NCBI GenBank assembly: GCA_902796425.1
Contig: CADBPC010000043.1
Span: forward strand, 1 to 40,701
Reading direction: 5' to 3'
Source of the DNA: an uncultured Lachnospiraceae bacterium
GTDB taxonomy: Bacteria > Bacillota > Clostridia > Lachnospirales > Lachnospiraceae
DNA: 40,701 nt
Part shown: piece after piece, positions 1-8,145 of the stretch
Numbering within the stretch: position 1 is the stretch's first letter
Layout: each line of letters starts with the position of its first letter
The notes under the pieces: generated by a model
What the model was told of the DNA's origin: nothing
Database searches by the model: none
Seen by the model: only the letters and a program-made list of their open reading frames with translations
Made by a program: the position numbers and the translations under genes

Positions 1-780
1 CGCGTCTCTCCCCGGCGCCTTGATATCTCTCGGATTGGAGGCTCCGCAGGCAAGAATCACGCTGTCATATTCCTCCAGGAGGCTCTCGGCAGGCACGCTC
101 CTTCCGACATCCGCATTCAGGACAAACCGGACACCTGCCTTTTCCATGAGGCGGATTCTCCTGTCGACCAGCGACTTATCAAGCTTCATATTGGGAATGC
201 CGTATCTTAACAGTCCTCCTGCCCTGTCTCTTCTCTCATAGACCGTGACCTCGTGTCCCCTGCGGTTTAAGAGCTGCGCTGCTGCCAGTCCGGACGGCCC
301 GCTCCCCACAACGGCAACCCTTTTCCCGGTTCGGACAGGGGGCGCTGTCTCTTCGACAAGGCCGTTCTCAAAGGCGTACTCGATCACCGCCTTCTCGTTC
401 TCCTTCGTCGCAACCGGGGCGCCGTGATACCCGCACGTGCAGGCCGCCTCACACAGGGCGGGACATACGCGGCTTGTGAACTCCGGAAAGCTGTGCGTAA
501 CCGAAAGCCTCTGATAGGCCTGCGCCATCCTTCCCCTGCAGACAAGGTCATTCACCTCCGGCACCAGGTTGTTTAAAGGACACCCGGAAGCCATGCCGCT
601 TATCATGACGCCCGCCTGGCAGAACGGGATGCCGCAGTCCATGCACCTCGCCGCCTGCTCCTGCTGCCCGGGCAGGGGAAGTCTTAAGTGAAATTCCTTA
701 AAGTCCTTTATCCTTTCCTCTTCGCTCCGGACAGGACCATCCTTTCTTTCATAATCAAGAAATCCGGTTACTTTTCCCAT
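1..780 (-). CDS. gltD: Glutamate synthase small subunit GltD, 3' end outside the window
   Basis: Small (NADPH/FAD, iron-sulfur) subunit of glutamate synthase, which passes electrons to GltB to turn glutamine plus 2-oxoglutarate into two glutamates. The visible 260 residues start at ATG 780, with an AAAGGA ribosome site 8-9 bases upstream. The N-terminal cluster-binding domain shows CMDCGIPFC (Cys46, Cys49, Cys54) and GCPLNN (Cys67), followed by a second Cys-rich patch (VCPALCEAACTC). A dinucleotide-binding motif VVGSGPSGLAAA follows, as in the GltD/dihydropyrimidine dehydrogenase family. It lies 35 bases after the gltB stop on the same strand, so the two are almost certainly cotranscribed from the gltB promoter. 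The gene runs off the left edge. Identification is firm. Confidence 0.95.
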   Translation of the reverse strand, partial: MGKVTGFLDYERKDGPVRSEEERIKDFKEFHLRLPLPGQQEQAARCMDCGIPFCQAGVMISGMASGCPLNNLVPEVNDLVCRGRMAQAYQRLSVTHSFPEFTSRVCPALCEAACTCGYHGAPVATKENEKAVIEYAFENGLVEETAPPVRTGKRVAVVGSGPSGLAAAQLLNRRGHEVTVYERRDRAGGLLRYGIPNMKLDKSLVDRRIRLMEKAGVRFVLNADVGRSVPAESLLEEYDSVILACGASNPRDIKAPGRDA

Positions 781-815
781 GATTCAATCCTTTCTGCGCC
801 GCTCCCCGCACAGTC

Positions 816-3800
816 TCATCCCACAAATGTTCTGAACGCCTCGATTCTCGCCGTCTCCGGATCCGCTCCCTGTTCCTGTGCCTCCGCGATCAGACGCAGG
901 ATTTCCTTGTAATCCTCGGGAATGATCTTTTTGAACTGCGGTACATACTCCGCAAAATGCGCCAGGATTTCTTTGCCCTTCTTTGAACCCGTCTGGCGCA
1001 CGTGCTCCGCAATCAGTCTTCTCAGCTCCTCCAGGTCGCTTTTGTGCTTTACATCCTCGAGGCAGACCATCTGCTTGTTCAGATTCCTGTACAGACGGTT
1101 ATCCTCATCCAGGACGTACGCCACGCCTCCGCTCATTCCTGCGGCAAAGTTCTTCCCCGTGGGGCCGAGGATAACGACGCACCCGCCCGTCATATATTCA
1201 CAGCCGTGCTCGCCGACGCCCTCGACGACCGCAGTCGCTCCGGAGTTGCGGATACAGAACCGCTCGCCCGCCATCCCCGCGATGTAGGCTTCTCCCGAAG
1301 TCGCGCCGTACAGCGCGACATTTCCTACGATGATGTTCGTGTGCGGATCATAGCCGGCTTCGGGCGGCGCCGTCAGGATCAGCTTTCCTCCCGAAAGTCC
1401 CTTTCCGAAATAGTCATTGCTCTCACCGGACAGCCGGATCGTAAGGCCGGAGGGGATGAATGCGCCGAAGCTCTGTCCGCCGGAGCCGCTGCAGCCTATC
1501 GTGATCGTATCATCCGCAAGTCCCTCCGGATGCTGCCTTGTAATCTCTGCTCCAAGGAGCGTCCCGAAGGTTCTGTCCGTATTCCTGACCGTAAGGGATG
1601 CCTCGGAGGGGGTGCCTGCATTGATGGAGCCGAGGATCTCCGGGTTCTTCAGAAGGACTTTTTCATCCAGCGTATTTTCCAGATGGAAATCGTATCTGCA
1701 CTCCGGCCGGAAGGTCGCCTCCTTCCTTGTGACATCGGAAAGGTCGGGAAGGATGCGGGAAAGATCGAGCCTGCGTTCCTTTTCGGAGAGGTTCTCTTTG
1801 ACCTTCAGAAGATCGGTTCTTCCCACCAGCTCCTCCACGGAGCGGACGCCGAGGGACGCCATGATTTCTCGCATCTGTCTTGCGATAAAGAGCATGAAAT
1901 TCTCGACATATTCCGGCTTGCCCGAAAAGCGTTTTCTCAGCTCCGGATTCTGCGTCGCAATGCCCATGGGACAGGTATCCGACTGGCAGACTCTCATCAT
2001 GACGCACCCCATGGTAATGAGAGGCGCCGTGGCAAAACCGAATTCCTCCGCTCCGAGTATCGCAGCGATCACGACGTCTCTTCCGCTCATCAGCTTTCCG
2101 TCCGTCTCGATGACAACGCGGTTCCTCAGTCCGTTGGCAAGGAGCGTCTGGTGCGTCTCGGCAAGTCCCAGCTCCCATGGAAGACCCGCATTATGGATGG
2201 AGCTGAGCGGCGCCGCACCTGTGCCGCCGTCGTATCCAGAGATCAGGACAACACCTGCGCCGGCCTTTGCAACGCCTGCAGCGACGGTTCCCACGCCCGC
2301 TTCGGAAACCAGCTTGACCGAGATCCTCGCGTTTTTGTTCGCGTTCTTCAGGTCGTAAATAAGCTGCTCCAGGTCCTCGATGGAATAGATGTCATGGTGC
2401 GGAGGCGGCGAAATAAGGGAGACGCCGGGCGTCGAATGTCTTGTTTTTGCGATCCAGGGATAGACCTTCCTGCCCGGCAGGTGTCCGCCCTCCCCGGGCT
2501 TTGCCCCCTGTGCCATCTTGATCTGGATCTCCCTTGCACTGACAAGGTAGCGGCTGGTCACGCCGAACCGTCCGCTCGCGACCTGCTTGATGGCAGAGCT
2601 CCTGTCGTTTTCCGTCCCTGCGGAGAGGATTCTCTCCTCACTCTCTCCGCCCTCGCCGCTGTTCGATTTGCCGTGGAGATGGTTCATCGCAACGGCGAGC
2701 GTCTGGTGCGCCTCCTCGGAGATGGAGCCGTAGGACATCGCGCCGGTTTTAAAGCGGGTGACAATTGACCGCTCGTCCTCGACCTCCTCCAGCGGGACTC
2801 CCTGCACGGGATAATTGAACTCCAGGAGCGTACGGAGGTACCCCGTCTGTTCGGAATTCACCATTTCCGTATATTCCCTGAATTTCTCGTAGCTGCCTTC
2901 TCTTGCCGCCTGCCGGAGCTTGTGAATTGTCTGCGGATTGTAGCGGTGGTGCTCTCCGCGGCTTCTCTCCTTGTGCCTTCCGAGTGCCGTCAGCTCGAGA
3001 TTTACGGGGAGTCCCAGCGGGTCAAAGGCCCTGCTGTGCTGCGAATCGACAGCCCTGCCGATGTCGTCCAGCGTAATTCCGCCGACGCGGCTCACTGTCC
3101 CCGTAAAGTAATCGCGTATTACATCCTCCGAGATGCCGACGGCTTCGAAGATCTTGCTGCCCTGATAGGACTGGATCGTCGAGATTCCCATCTTGGATGC
3201 GATTTTTACAATGCCTGAGAGCACCGCCCTGTCATAGTCGTCTGCGGCGGCATAATAGTCCTTGTCCAGAAGCTCCTCTTCCACGAGCTCTGCGATCGTT
3301 GCGTGGGCAAGGTAAGGATTGACCGCAAGCGCGCCATAGCCCAGAAGCGCCGCGAAATGATGGACCTCCCTGGGCTCCCCGGACTCGAGGATCAGCGACA
3401 TCGCCGTGCATTTTTTTGTGTCGACGAGGTGCTTATGCACCGCCGCGACCGCAAGGAGCGAGGGGATCGCGACATGGTTCTCGTCGACGCCCCTGTCCGA
3501 AAGGATGAGAATATTCGTTCCCTCCTTGTACGCCTTGTCGACCTCCACGAAAAGATGGTTTAAGACACGTCTCATGGGCGTACTCTTATAGAAGAGCGTG
3601 GAAACCTTCTCGACCTTGAAGCCTTCTTTTTTCATGTTCTCGATTTTCAAGAGGTCCAGGTCGCTTAAGATGGGATTATTGATTTTCAGCACATGGCAGT
3701 TCTCCGGCTGCAGCGCAAGGAGATTCCCGTTGGTTCCCGCATAGACTGTCCTGGAGGTCACGATCTCCTCCCTCTGCGCGTCGATCGGGGGATTGGTCAC

Positions 3801-5366
3801 CTGCGCGAACAGCTGCTTGAAGTAATAAAAAAGCGGCTGGTACTGATCAGAGAGCGCGGCAATCGGCGTATCGACGCCCATGGAGCCGATGGCCTCAGAG
3901 CCCGAGAGCGCCATATTCAGGATGCTGTCATGATAGTTTTCCCATGTGTAGCCGAACGCTTTCTGCAGCGTTTTTCTCTGCACGGCGCTGATCGCGGGAA
4001 CGCGGTGATTGGGGATTTTGAGGTCGGAAAGCTGCAGAAGATTCCGGTCGAGCCACTCGCCGAAGGGCTTTGCGTGTGCGTATCTGTCCTTGAGCTCATC
4101 GTCGTAGATGACCCTCTTCTGTTTCGTGTCCACAAGAAGGAGCTTTCCGGGGTGGATGCGCTCCTTTTTGACAATGTGCTCCTCCTCCAGCTCCAGCACG
4201 CCGACCTCGGATGAGAGAATCACCCTGCCGTCATCCGTGATGACATACCTTGAGGGGCGAAGACCGTTCCGGTCCAGGATCGCCCCCATGACGTCGCCGT
4301 CGGAAAACAGGATCGATGCGGGGCCGTCCCAGGGCTCCATCATTGTCGCGTAATATTGATAGAAGTCTCTCTCCTCCTGCGACAGCGTCTCGTTGTGCGC
4401 CCAGGGCTCCGGAATCATGATCATGGCAGCAAGAGGAAGATCCATCCCGCTCATGACAAGGAATTCCAGTGTATTGTCCAGCATCGCGGAGTCGGAGCCG
4501 CTCTGCGAAATCACAGGCAGGACTCTTGTCATGTCCTCCTCGGAAAAAAGGTCGGAGTGCATGGTCTCTTCTCTTGCGAGCATCTTGTCCGCGTTGCCCC
4601 GGATCGTGTTGATCTCTCCGTTATGGACGATAAAACGGTTGGGATGGGCACGGTTCCAGCTCGGCGTCGTATTCGTGGAAAACCTGGAGTGAACCATCGC
4701 GATCGCGGATTCATAGTCCGGGGCTGTCAGGTCCGTAAAGAAGGTCCGGAGCTGTCCGACAAGGAACATTCCCTTGTAGACGATCGTCCTGCAGGAGAGC
4801 GAGACCACGTAGGTGTTGACACTGCTCTGCTCGAACTCACGGCGCACGACATACAGCTTCCGGTCAAAATCAATGTCCTGTGCCGCATCCCCGGGCCTTG
4901 CGATAAACACCTGGTAAATATTCGGCATGCACTCCCTTGCCCGTGTCCCGAGAACGTCCGGATCAGAAGATACCTTTCTCCACGTGATGATCGAAAGTCC
5001 CGCTTTTCTTACGATGATTTCGAACATGGACCTCGCCTGGCGCATGTCCAGGTCGCTTTGAGGGAAAAAGAACATGCCGACGCCGTACCCTCTCTCCGGG
5101 GGAAGCTGGATACCCTCCTCCTTCAGGATCCGTGAAAAGAACAGATGAGGGATCTGGGTCAGGATTCCGACACCGTCCCCGGTCTTGCCCTCGGCGTCCT
5201 TCCCTGCCCGGTGCTCGAGATTCTCCACGATCGAAAGCGCGTCGCAGACGAGCCGGTGACTCTTCCTGCCTTCAATATCGATCACCGCGCCGATACCGCA
5301 GTTGTCGTGTTCGAATTCCGGAGAATACAACCCTTCCCGTCTCATTCTTTCCAACTGGACTGTCAT
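816..5366 (-). CDS. gltB: Glutamate synthase large subunit GltB
   Basis: Large subunit of glutamate synthase, 1516 residues, the usual length. It makes ammonia from glutamine in the N-terminal amidotransferase domain and channels it to the FMN domain. The start at 5366 is chosen because AGGAGG sits 6 bases upstream and because it leaves a short propeptide (22 residues) before the nucleophile Cys23 (DNCGIGA), as in the family. A longer in-frame ATG at 5438 lies inside the leader hairpin and is unlikely. The 3Fe-4S cysteine motif (CVMMRVCQSDTCPMG) is near residue 1120. The C-terminal glycine-rich beta-helix domain (GCSGSGGQSFGAF, GKGLSGGKLIL) is complete. It has its own promoter and a terminator-type leader (5390-5474) and is followed by gltD. 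Confidence 0.97.
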   Translation of the reverse strand: MTVQLERMRREGLYSPEFEHDNCGIGAVIDIEGRKSHRLVCDALSIVENLEHRAGKDAEGKTGDGVGILTQIPHLFFSRILKEEGIQLPPERGYGVGMFFFPQSDLDMRQARSMFEIIVRKAGLSIITWRKVSSDPDVLGTRARECMPNIYQVFIARPGDAAQDIDFDRKLYVVRREFEQSSVNTYVVSLSCRTIVYKGMFLVGQLRTFFTDLTAPDYESAIAMVHSRFSTNTTPSWNRAHPNRFIVHNGEINTIRGNADKMLAREETMHSDLFSEEDMTRVLPVISQSGSDSAMLDNTLEFLVMSGMDLPLAAMIMIPEPWAHNETLSQEERDFYQYYATMMEPWDGPASILFSDGDVMGAILDRNGLRPSRYVITDDGRVILSSEVGVLELEEEHIVKKERIHPGKLLLVDTKQKRVIYDDELKDRYAHAKPFGEWLDRNLLQLSDLKIPNHRVPAISAVQRKTLQKAFGYTWENYHDSILNMALSGSEAIGSMGVDTPIAALSDQYQPLFYYFKQLFAQVTNPPIDAQREEIVTSRTVYAGTNGNLLALQPENCHVLKINNPILSDLDLLKIENMKKEGFKVEKVSTLFYKSTPMRRVLNHLFVEVDKAYKEGTNILILSDRGVDENHVAIPSLLAVAAVHKHLVDTKKCTAMSLILESGEPREVHHFAALLGYGALAVNPYLAHATIAELVEEELLDKDYYAAADDYDRAVLSGIVKIASKMGISTIQSYQGSKIFEAVGISEDVIRDYFTGTVSRVGGITLDDIGRAVDSQHSRAFDPLGLPVNLELTALGRHKERSRGEHHRYNPQTIHKLRQAAREGSYEKFREYTEMVNSEQTGYLRTLLEFNYPVQGVPLEEVEDERSIVTRFKTGAMSYGSISEEAHQTLAVAMNHLHGKSNSGEGGESEERILSAGTENDRSSAIKQVASGRFGVTSRYLVSAREIQIKMAQGAKPGEGGHLPGRKVYPWIAKTRHSTPGVSLISPPPHHDIYSIEDLEQLIYDLKNANKNARISVKLVSEAGVGTVAAGVAKAGAGVVLISGYDGGTGAAPLSSIHNAGLPWELGLAETHQTLLANGLRNRVVIETDGKLMSGRDVVIAAILGAEEFGFATAPLITMGCVMMRVCQSDTCPMGIATQNPELRKRFSGKPEYVENFMLFIARQMREIMASLGVRSVEELVGRTDLLKVKENLSEKERRLDLSRILPDLSDVTRKEATFRPECRYDFHLENTLDEKVLLKNPEILGSINAGTPSEASLTVRNTDRTFGTLLGAEITRQHPEGLADDTITIGCSGSGGQSFGAFIPSGLTIRLSGESNDYFGKGLSGGKLILTAPPEAGYDPHTNIIVGNVALYGATSGEAYIAGMAGERFCIRNSGATAVVEGVGEHGCEYMTGGCVVILGPTGKNFAAGMSGGVAYVLDEDNRLYRNLNKQMVCLEDVKHKSDLEELRRLIAEHVRQTGSKKGKEILAHFAEYVPQFKKIIPEDYKEILRLIAEAQEQGADPETARIEAFRTFVG

Positions 5367-5389
5367 TTCCCGCCTCCTGTAAACGCAGA

Positions 5390-5423
5390 AAGGGCGCTTC
5401 AGGTATAAACCTGAAGCGCCCTT
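5390..5423 (-). terminator. Leader attenuator hairpin before gltB
   Basis: Two perfect 15-base arms (5390-5404 and 5409-5423) enclose a 4-base loop, followed by a short U-rich run (UUUCUG). The hairpin ends 23 bases before the gltB start codon, so it can only act as an attenuator of gltB. Its 5' arm (in RNA, 5423-5409) shares 11 bases with the small hexaloop hairpin at 5413-5428, so the two structures exclude each other. Confidence 0.75.
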
Positions 5424-5428
5424 GCCTC
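5413..5428 (-). promoter_or_regulatory. ANTAR-type hexaloop hairpin P2 of the gltB leader
   Basis: In the RNA, GAGGC and GCUUC pair (one G-U) around the six-base loop AAGGGC. The loop has A at position 1 and G at position 4, the pair known to be needed for ANTAR-protein binding. It overlaps the 5' arm of the gltB attenuator. The role in antitermination is inferred from layout and from the matching loops before glnA, amt and asnB. Confidence 0.65.
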
Positions 5429-5457
5429 TGATTATCATTCAATACAAATGTATAATT

Positions 5458-5473
5458 ATGCCGCCTTTGACAT
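5458..5473 (-). promoter_or_regulatory. ANTAR-type hexaloop hairpin P1 of the gltB leader
   Basis: AUGUC and GGCAU form a five-pair stem (one U-G) around the loop AAAGGC, again A1 and G4. It lies at the very 5' end of the predicted gltB transcript and 29 bases before P2. Known ANTAR targets are two hairpins in tandem, and gltB is the only leader here that shows both clearly. Confidence 0.6.
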
Positions 5474-5480
5474 CAGAGAC

Positions 5481-5509
5481 ATTATAGTTCCGTATCAGAA
5501 GATTGTAAA
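5481..5509 (-). promoter_or_regulatory. gltB promoter
   Basis: On the minus strand TTTACA (5509-5504) and a perfect TATAAT (5486-5481) are 17 bases apart. The predicted transcript start is near 5474, one base before the P1 hairpin. This promoter lies in the gap after the PEP-synthase-like gene, so gltBD can be transcribed independently of it. Confidence 0.75.
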
Positions 5510-5523
5510 GTCAGTATTCGGCT

Positions 5524-8103
5524 TTACGCCTTCAGGATGAGAGCGACTTTTTCTTCCCTGAGGTCGTGCAGTACTCTGCACCCGAGGGCTGACACGTCGC
5601 AGATTCTTACAATTTCCTCCATCTTTTTTTCTTCAGGGAACAGATCAGCCAGGATATTGGGCAAATGTATCAGCTTCTCCGGGTGCCAGGCAAGCGTGTG
5701 CTCATTTTCGAAGACAGCGGTGTACAGGATATCCGCCTCCACAAGATCCTGGAAAATATGGCTTCCGTAGGACAGCTCCGGATTATATCCGACCCGGGAC
5801 TCTGCCACTTCGCACAGGACCTCAAACTCGCTGATGTCGGAAAAAGCTGTCGGAACGCCCAGCTCCGGGGAGGAGGTACCGACCCTGCCGGGAACAATCA
5901 GCATCATATGCTTCCCGAGCCCGCGGTATTTCCAGTTGATCCGTCCGATCAGTCCTGCCACGCGGTGCTTTTCACTGTACGGCATTTTGTAGTACTCCTG
6001 AGGATCCACATAGATAATCATATCCAGACCGATATCCCTGGAGAGCCCCATCGACGCCCCCTTAAGGTTCATCAGAAGGCTCTCCTCCGGCAGCTGATCC
6101 GGGACCGTAATCTCTCCGGTATCCATGAATACCTTCAGCGGCCGGCACTGAAGCAGGTTGATCATATAATCTCCCTCGGCGGACTGGTTGACTGTAAACT
6201 CAATGTCAACCGGCTGTCCGTACTCCTCCTGGAGGGTCTTAAGAATCTCACGGAACTGCCCCGTCATTTCACGATTTCTCACAAGTCCTCTGCAGGAAAT
6301 AAACAGTATTTGGCGACAGCTTCCCATTTCCCGGAAGCGCTCCTCCGCCTCATAATCGTTCTCCAGCAGGAGCCTTTTAAGATATTCGGGGAGTTCCGGG
6401 AGCACCTCCTCCAGGGGAAGACGTGAGAGCGCCCGCTTCCTGAAATCAATCAGTTCAAGTTTCCTTTGGGAAAACTGGTGCCTCTCGGCAATGGTCGTCA
6501 GCGCCGTGGCCTCCGGGTTATCCAGATTGACGAGCCTGGGATAGGAGCCCTCCGTGCGGTCCACCGCAGAAGTTCCAAGACCCATGACAAGACGCAGCAT
6601 TCCGGCGGACGGATCCATCGTCTCAAGGAACCGGTAAGGGCTGTAGGAATAGCCCACGCCCGCGGCGCAGGGCATATAAAGCTGTCCGTAGCGTGAGCCC
6701 GACACTCTCTGAACCAGCACCGCCATCTGCTCATCCCGCCCCGAGAGGCCCCTCCTTTTCCTGTAGTCGAGTGCGGACAGGCTCATCGTGCTTGCGTAGA
6801 CCTGCCTTACCGCGTTTTCAAACTCATTCAGGCGCTCCTCCATTGTCCCCGTATTCGCGCAGAAGACAGAATCGTATTTTCCGGCGAACGCGTTTCCGAA
6901 CCCGTCCTCCAGGATACTGCTGGAGCGCACGATAATCGGATCCTGTCCGTAGTAGTCCAGAAGGAAGGAGAATCTGTCTTCCATCTGCTTCGAAAAGCTC
7001 CCCGAAAGCAGCCGGTCCGCAAAGGTATCTGCCAGCGAAAAGTACTCCTCCTCGGTTCTCTGGCGGATCCTCAGATCCCAGAATCCATTTTCAACAATAT
7101 AGCTGTAATAGACATCGGAGCCGATATAGAAGGAATCGTGCGGCTCCATGATGTCGGCAAGCTCCGGCATGCTGCTTTGTACTATTTTTCTTGCGAGAAG
7201 CATTCCGCACGCCTTCCCGCCGATCATGCCGGTCCCGATCATTCGGTCGCGGACAAGGAAATAATCCTCCGGAGTAAAATGCCTGCGTATCAGGATGCGC
7301 ATCCTCTCGTCCCGGCTCATCATAATATCGCACATGCGGCTGCAGGCATCCGAAATATCCGCCCCGCTTTCATACATCTGCTGGGATATGTTAAAAAACC
7401 GGTCCCAGGCATCCGTATTCTGTTCTGCTCCGGAGCGCTGATAACGGTTCATCGCCTGATAGAACCTGCTCAGCCGGACACCGTCGAGAAGAGGACTGCA
7501 TTTTCCGGTATCCGGCTCATACAGATGCGGCAGGAACATGGTCTGCGAATTCCTGTTCCATACCTTGTCCGGCCGCACATAGACCGCCCTGCCGCCTGAA
7601 TAGACGTCAAGGAATAGCTGCGTTGTGTCCTGAATCTTTGCGATCGCCTGCAGAGAATGTTTTCCCCGGATCAGCGGAAAGAAAGCGACCGTATCGAGGC
7701 TGAACAGGAACGGACAGGTCACTCTGAAAAAATTCCCCATCATCAGGTCCGTAGCCCACGCCGTTTGCAGCTCGGAGAGACAGTCAAAGACGTAAAACGC
7801 ATCCCTTCCCTCCTTCTCGATCAGGTTATGGATATTCACCGTGAAGGTCTCAAACCTGTGGGACAGCTCGATCTGCACGGTCCGGACCGCCGGCTGGCCG
7901 GTTACAAGGGGAGGATGGCTGGCAAACCGCACATATATAATATTCCTCCCGTCGCGGACCGCCTGCTCCACAAAGGGATCAAGAAACAGATGAAATTCAT
8001 CAAGGTCCGAGACCCGGAAGACGACATTGTCCCCCATTCGGATGTTGTCAACCATCCTGTCGACTTCCGGAATTCCCGACAGAACACGTTCAAAAGCTGC
8101 CAT
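5524..8103 (-). CDS. PEP/pyruvate-binding (PEP-synthase-like) protein of unknown role
   Basis: An 859-residue protein starting at ATG 8103 with a GGGGG ribosome site 7 bases upstream. The middle (about residues 290-640) is the ATP-grasp domain of the PEP synthase/PPDK N-terminal family: IGGKACGMLLA, VRSSSILEDGFGNAFAGKYDS, VQRVSGSRYG and a closing LLQCRPL. The C-terminal part has a GRVGTSSPELGVPT motif and YGSHIFQDLVE, seen in uncharacterised PEP/pyruvate-binding proteins. The N-terminal 170 residues look like a RecA/KaiC-type fold (LSGIPEVDRMVDNI) without a recognisable Walker A. I see no swivelling domain with the phospho-histidine and no C-terminal PEP-binding barrel, so it is unlikely to be a true PEP synthase. 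It lies 42 bases downstream of amt and before gltB, which suggests a nitrogen-linked or regulatory role. Its biochemical function is unknown. Confidence 0.75.
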   Translation of the reverse strand: MAAFERVLSGIPEVDRMVDNIRMGDNVVFRVSDLDEFHLFLDPFVEQAVRDGRNIIYVRFASHPPLVTGQPAVRTVQIELSHRFETFTVNIHNLIEKEGRDAFYVFDCLSELQTAWATDLMMGNFFRVTCPFLFSLDTVAFFPLIRGKHSLQAIAKIQDTTQLFLDVYSGGRAVYVRPDKVWNRNSQTMFLPHLYEPDTGKCSPLLDGVRLSRFYQAMNRYQRSGAEQNTDAWDRFFNISQQMYESGADISDACSRMCDIMMSRDERMRILIRRHFTPEDYFLVRDRMIGTGMIGGKACGMLLARKIVQSSMPELADIMEPHDSFYIGSDVYYSYIVENGFWDLRIRQRTEEEYFSLADTFADRLLSGSFSKQMEDRFSFLLDYYGQDPIIVRSSSILEDGFGNAFAGKYDSVFCANTGTMEERLNEFENAVRQVYASTMSLSALDYRKRRGLSGRDEQMAVLVQRVSGSRYGQLYMPCAAGVGYSYSPYRFLETMDPSAGMLRLVMGLGTSAVDRTEGSYPRLVNLDNPEATALTTIAERHQFSQRKLELIDFRKRALSRLPLEEVLPELPEYLKRLLLENDYEAEERFREMGSCRQILFISCRGLVRNREMTGQFREILKTLQEEYGQPVDIEFTVNQSAEGDYMINLLQCRPLKVFMDTGEITVPDQLPEESLLMNLKGASMGLSRDIGLDMIIYVDPQEYYKMPYSEKHRVAGLIGRINWKYRGLGKHMMLIVPGRVGTSSPELGVPTAFSDISEFEVLCEVAESRVGYNPELSYGSHIFQDLVEADILYTAVFENEHTLAWHPEKLIHLPNILADLFPEEKKMEEIVRICDVSALGCRVLHDLREEKVALILKA

Positions 8104-8145
8104 ATGTATCCCCCTTGTTCCGTACCCCGCCTGCTGCGAAACAGA

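Noticed and set aside
1002-2768. Long open frame (588 codons) on the plus strand
   Set aside because: It is fully antisense to gltB, has no ribosome site and no recognisable domain. Long antisense frames are expected opposite GC-rich coding sequence.
5367-5438. N-terminal extension of GltB from the ATG at 5438
   Set aside because: The extension would translate the attenuator hairpin, lacks a ribosome site, and would displace the nucleophile Cys from its usual short propeptide.
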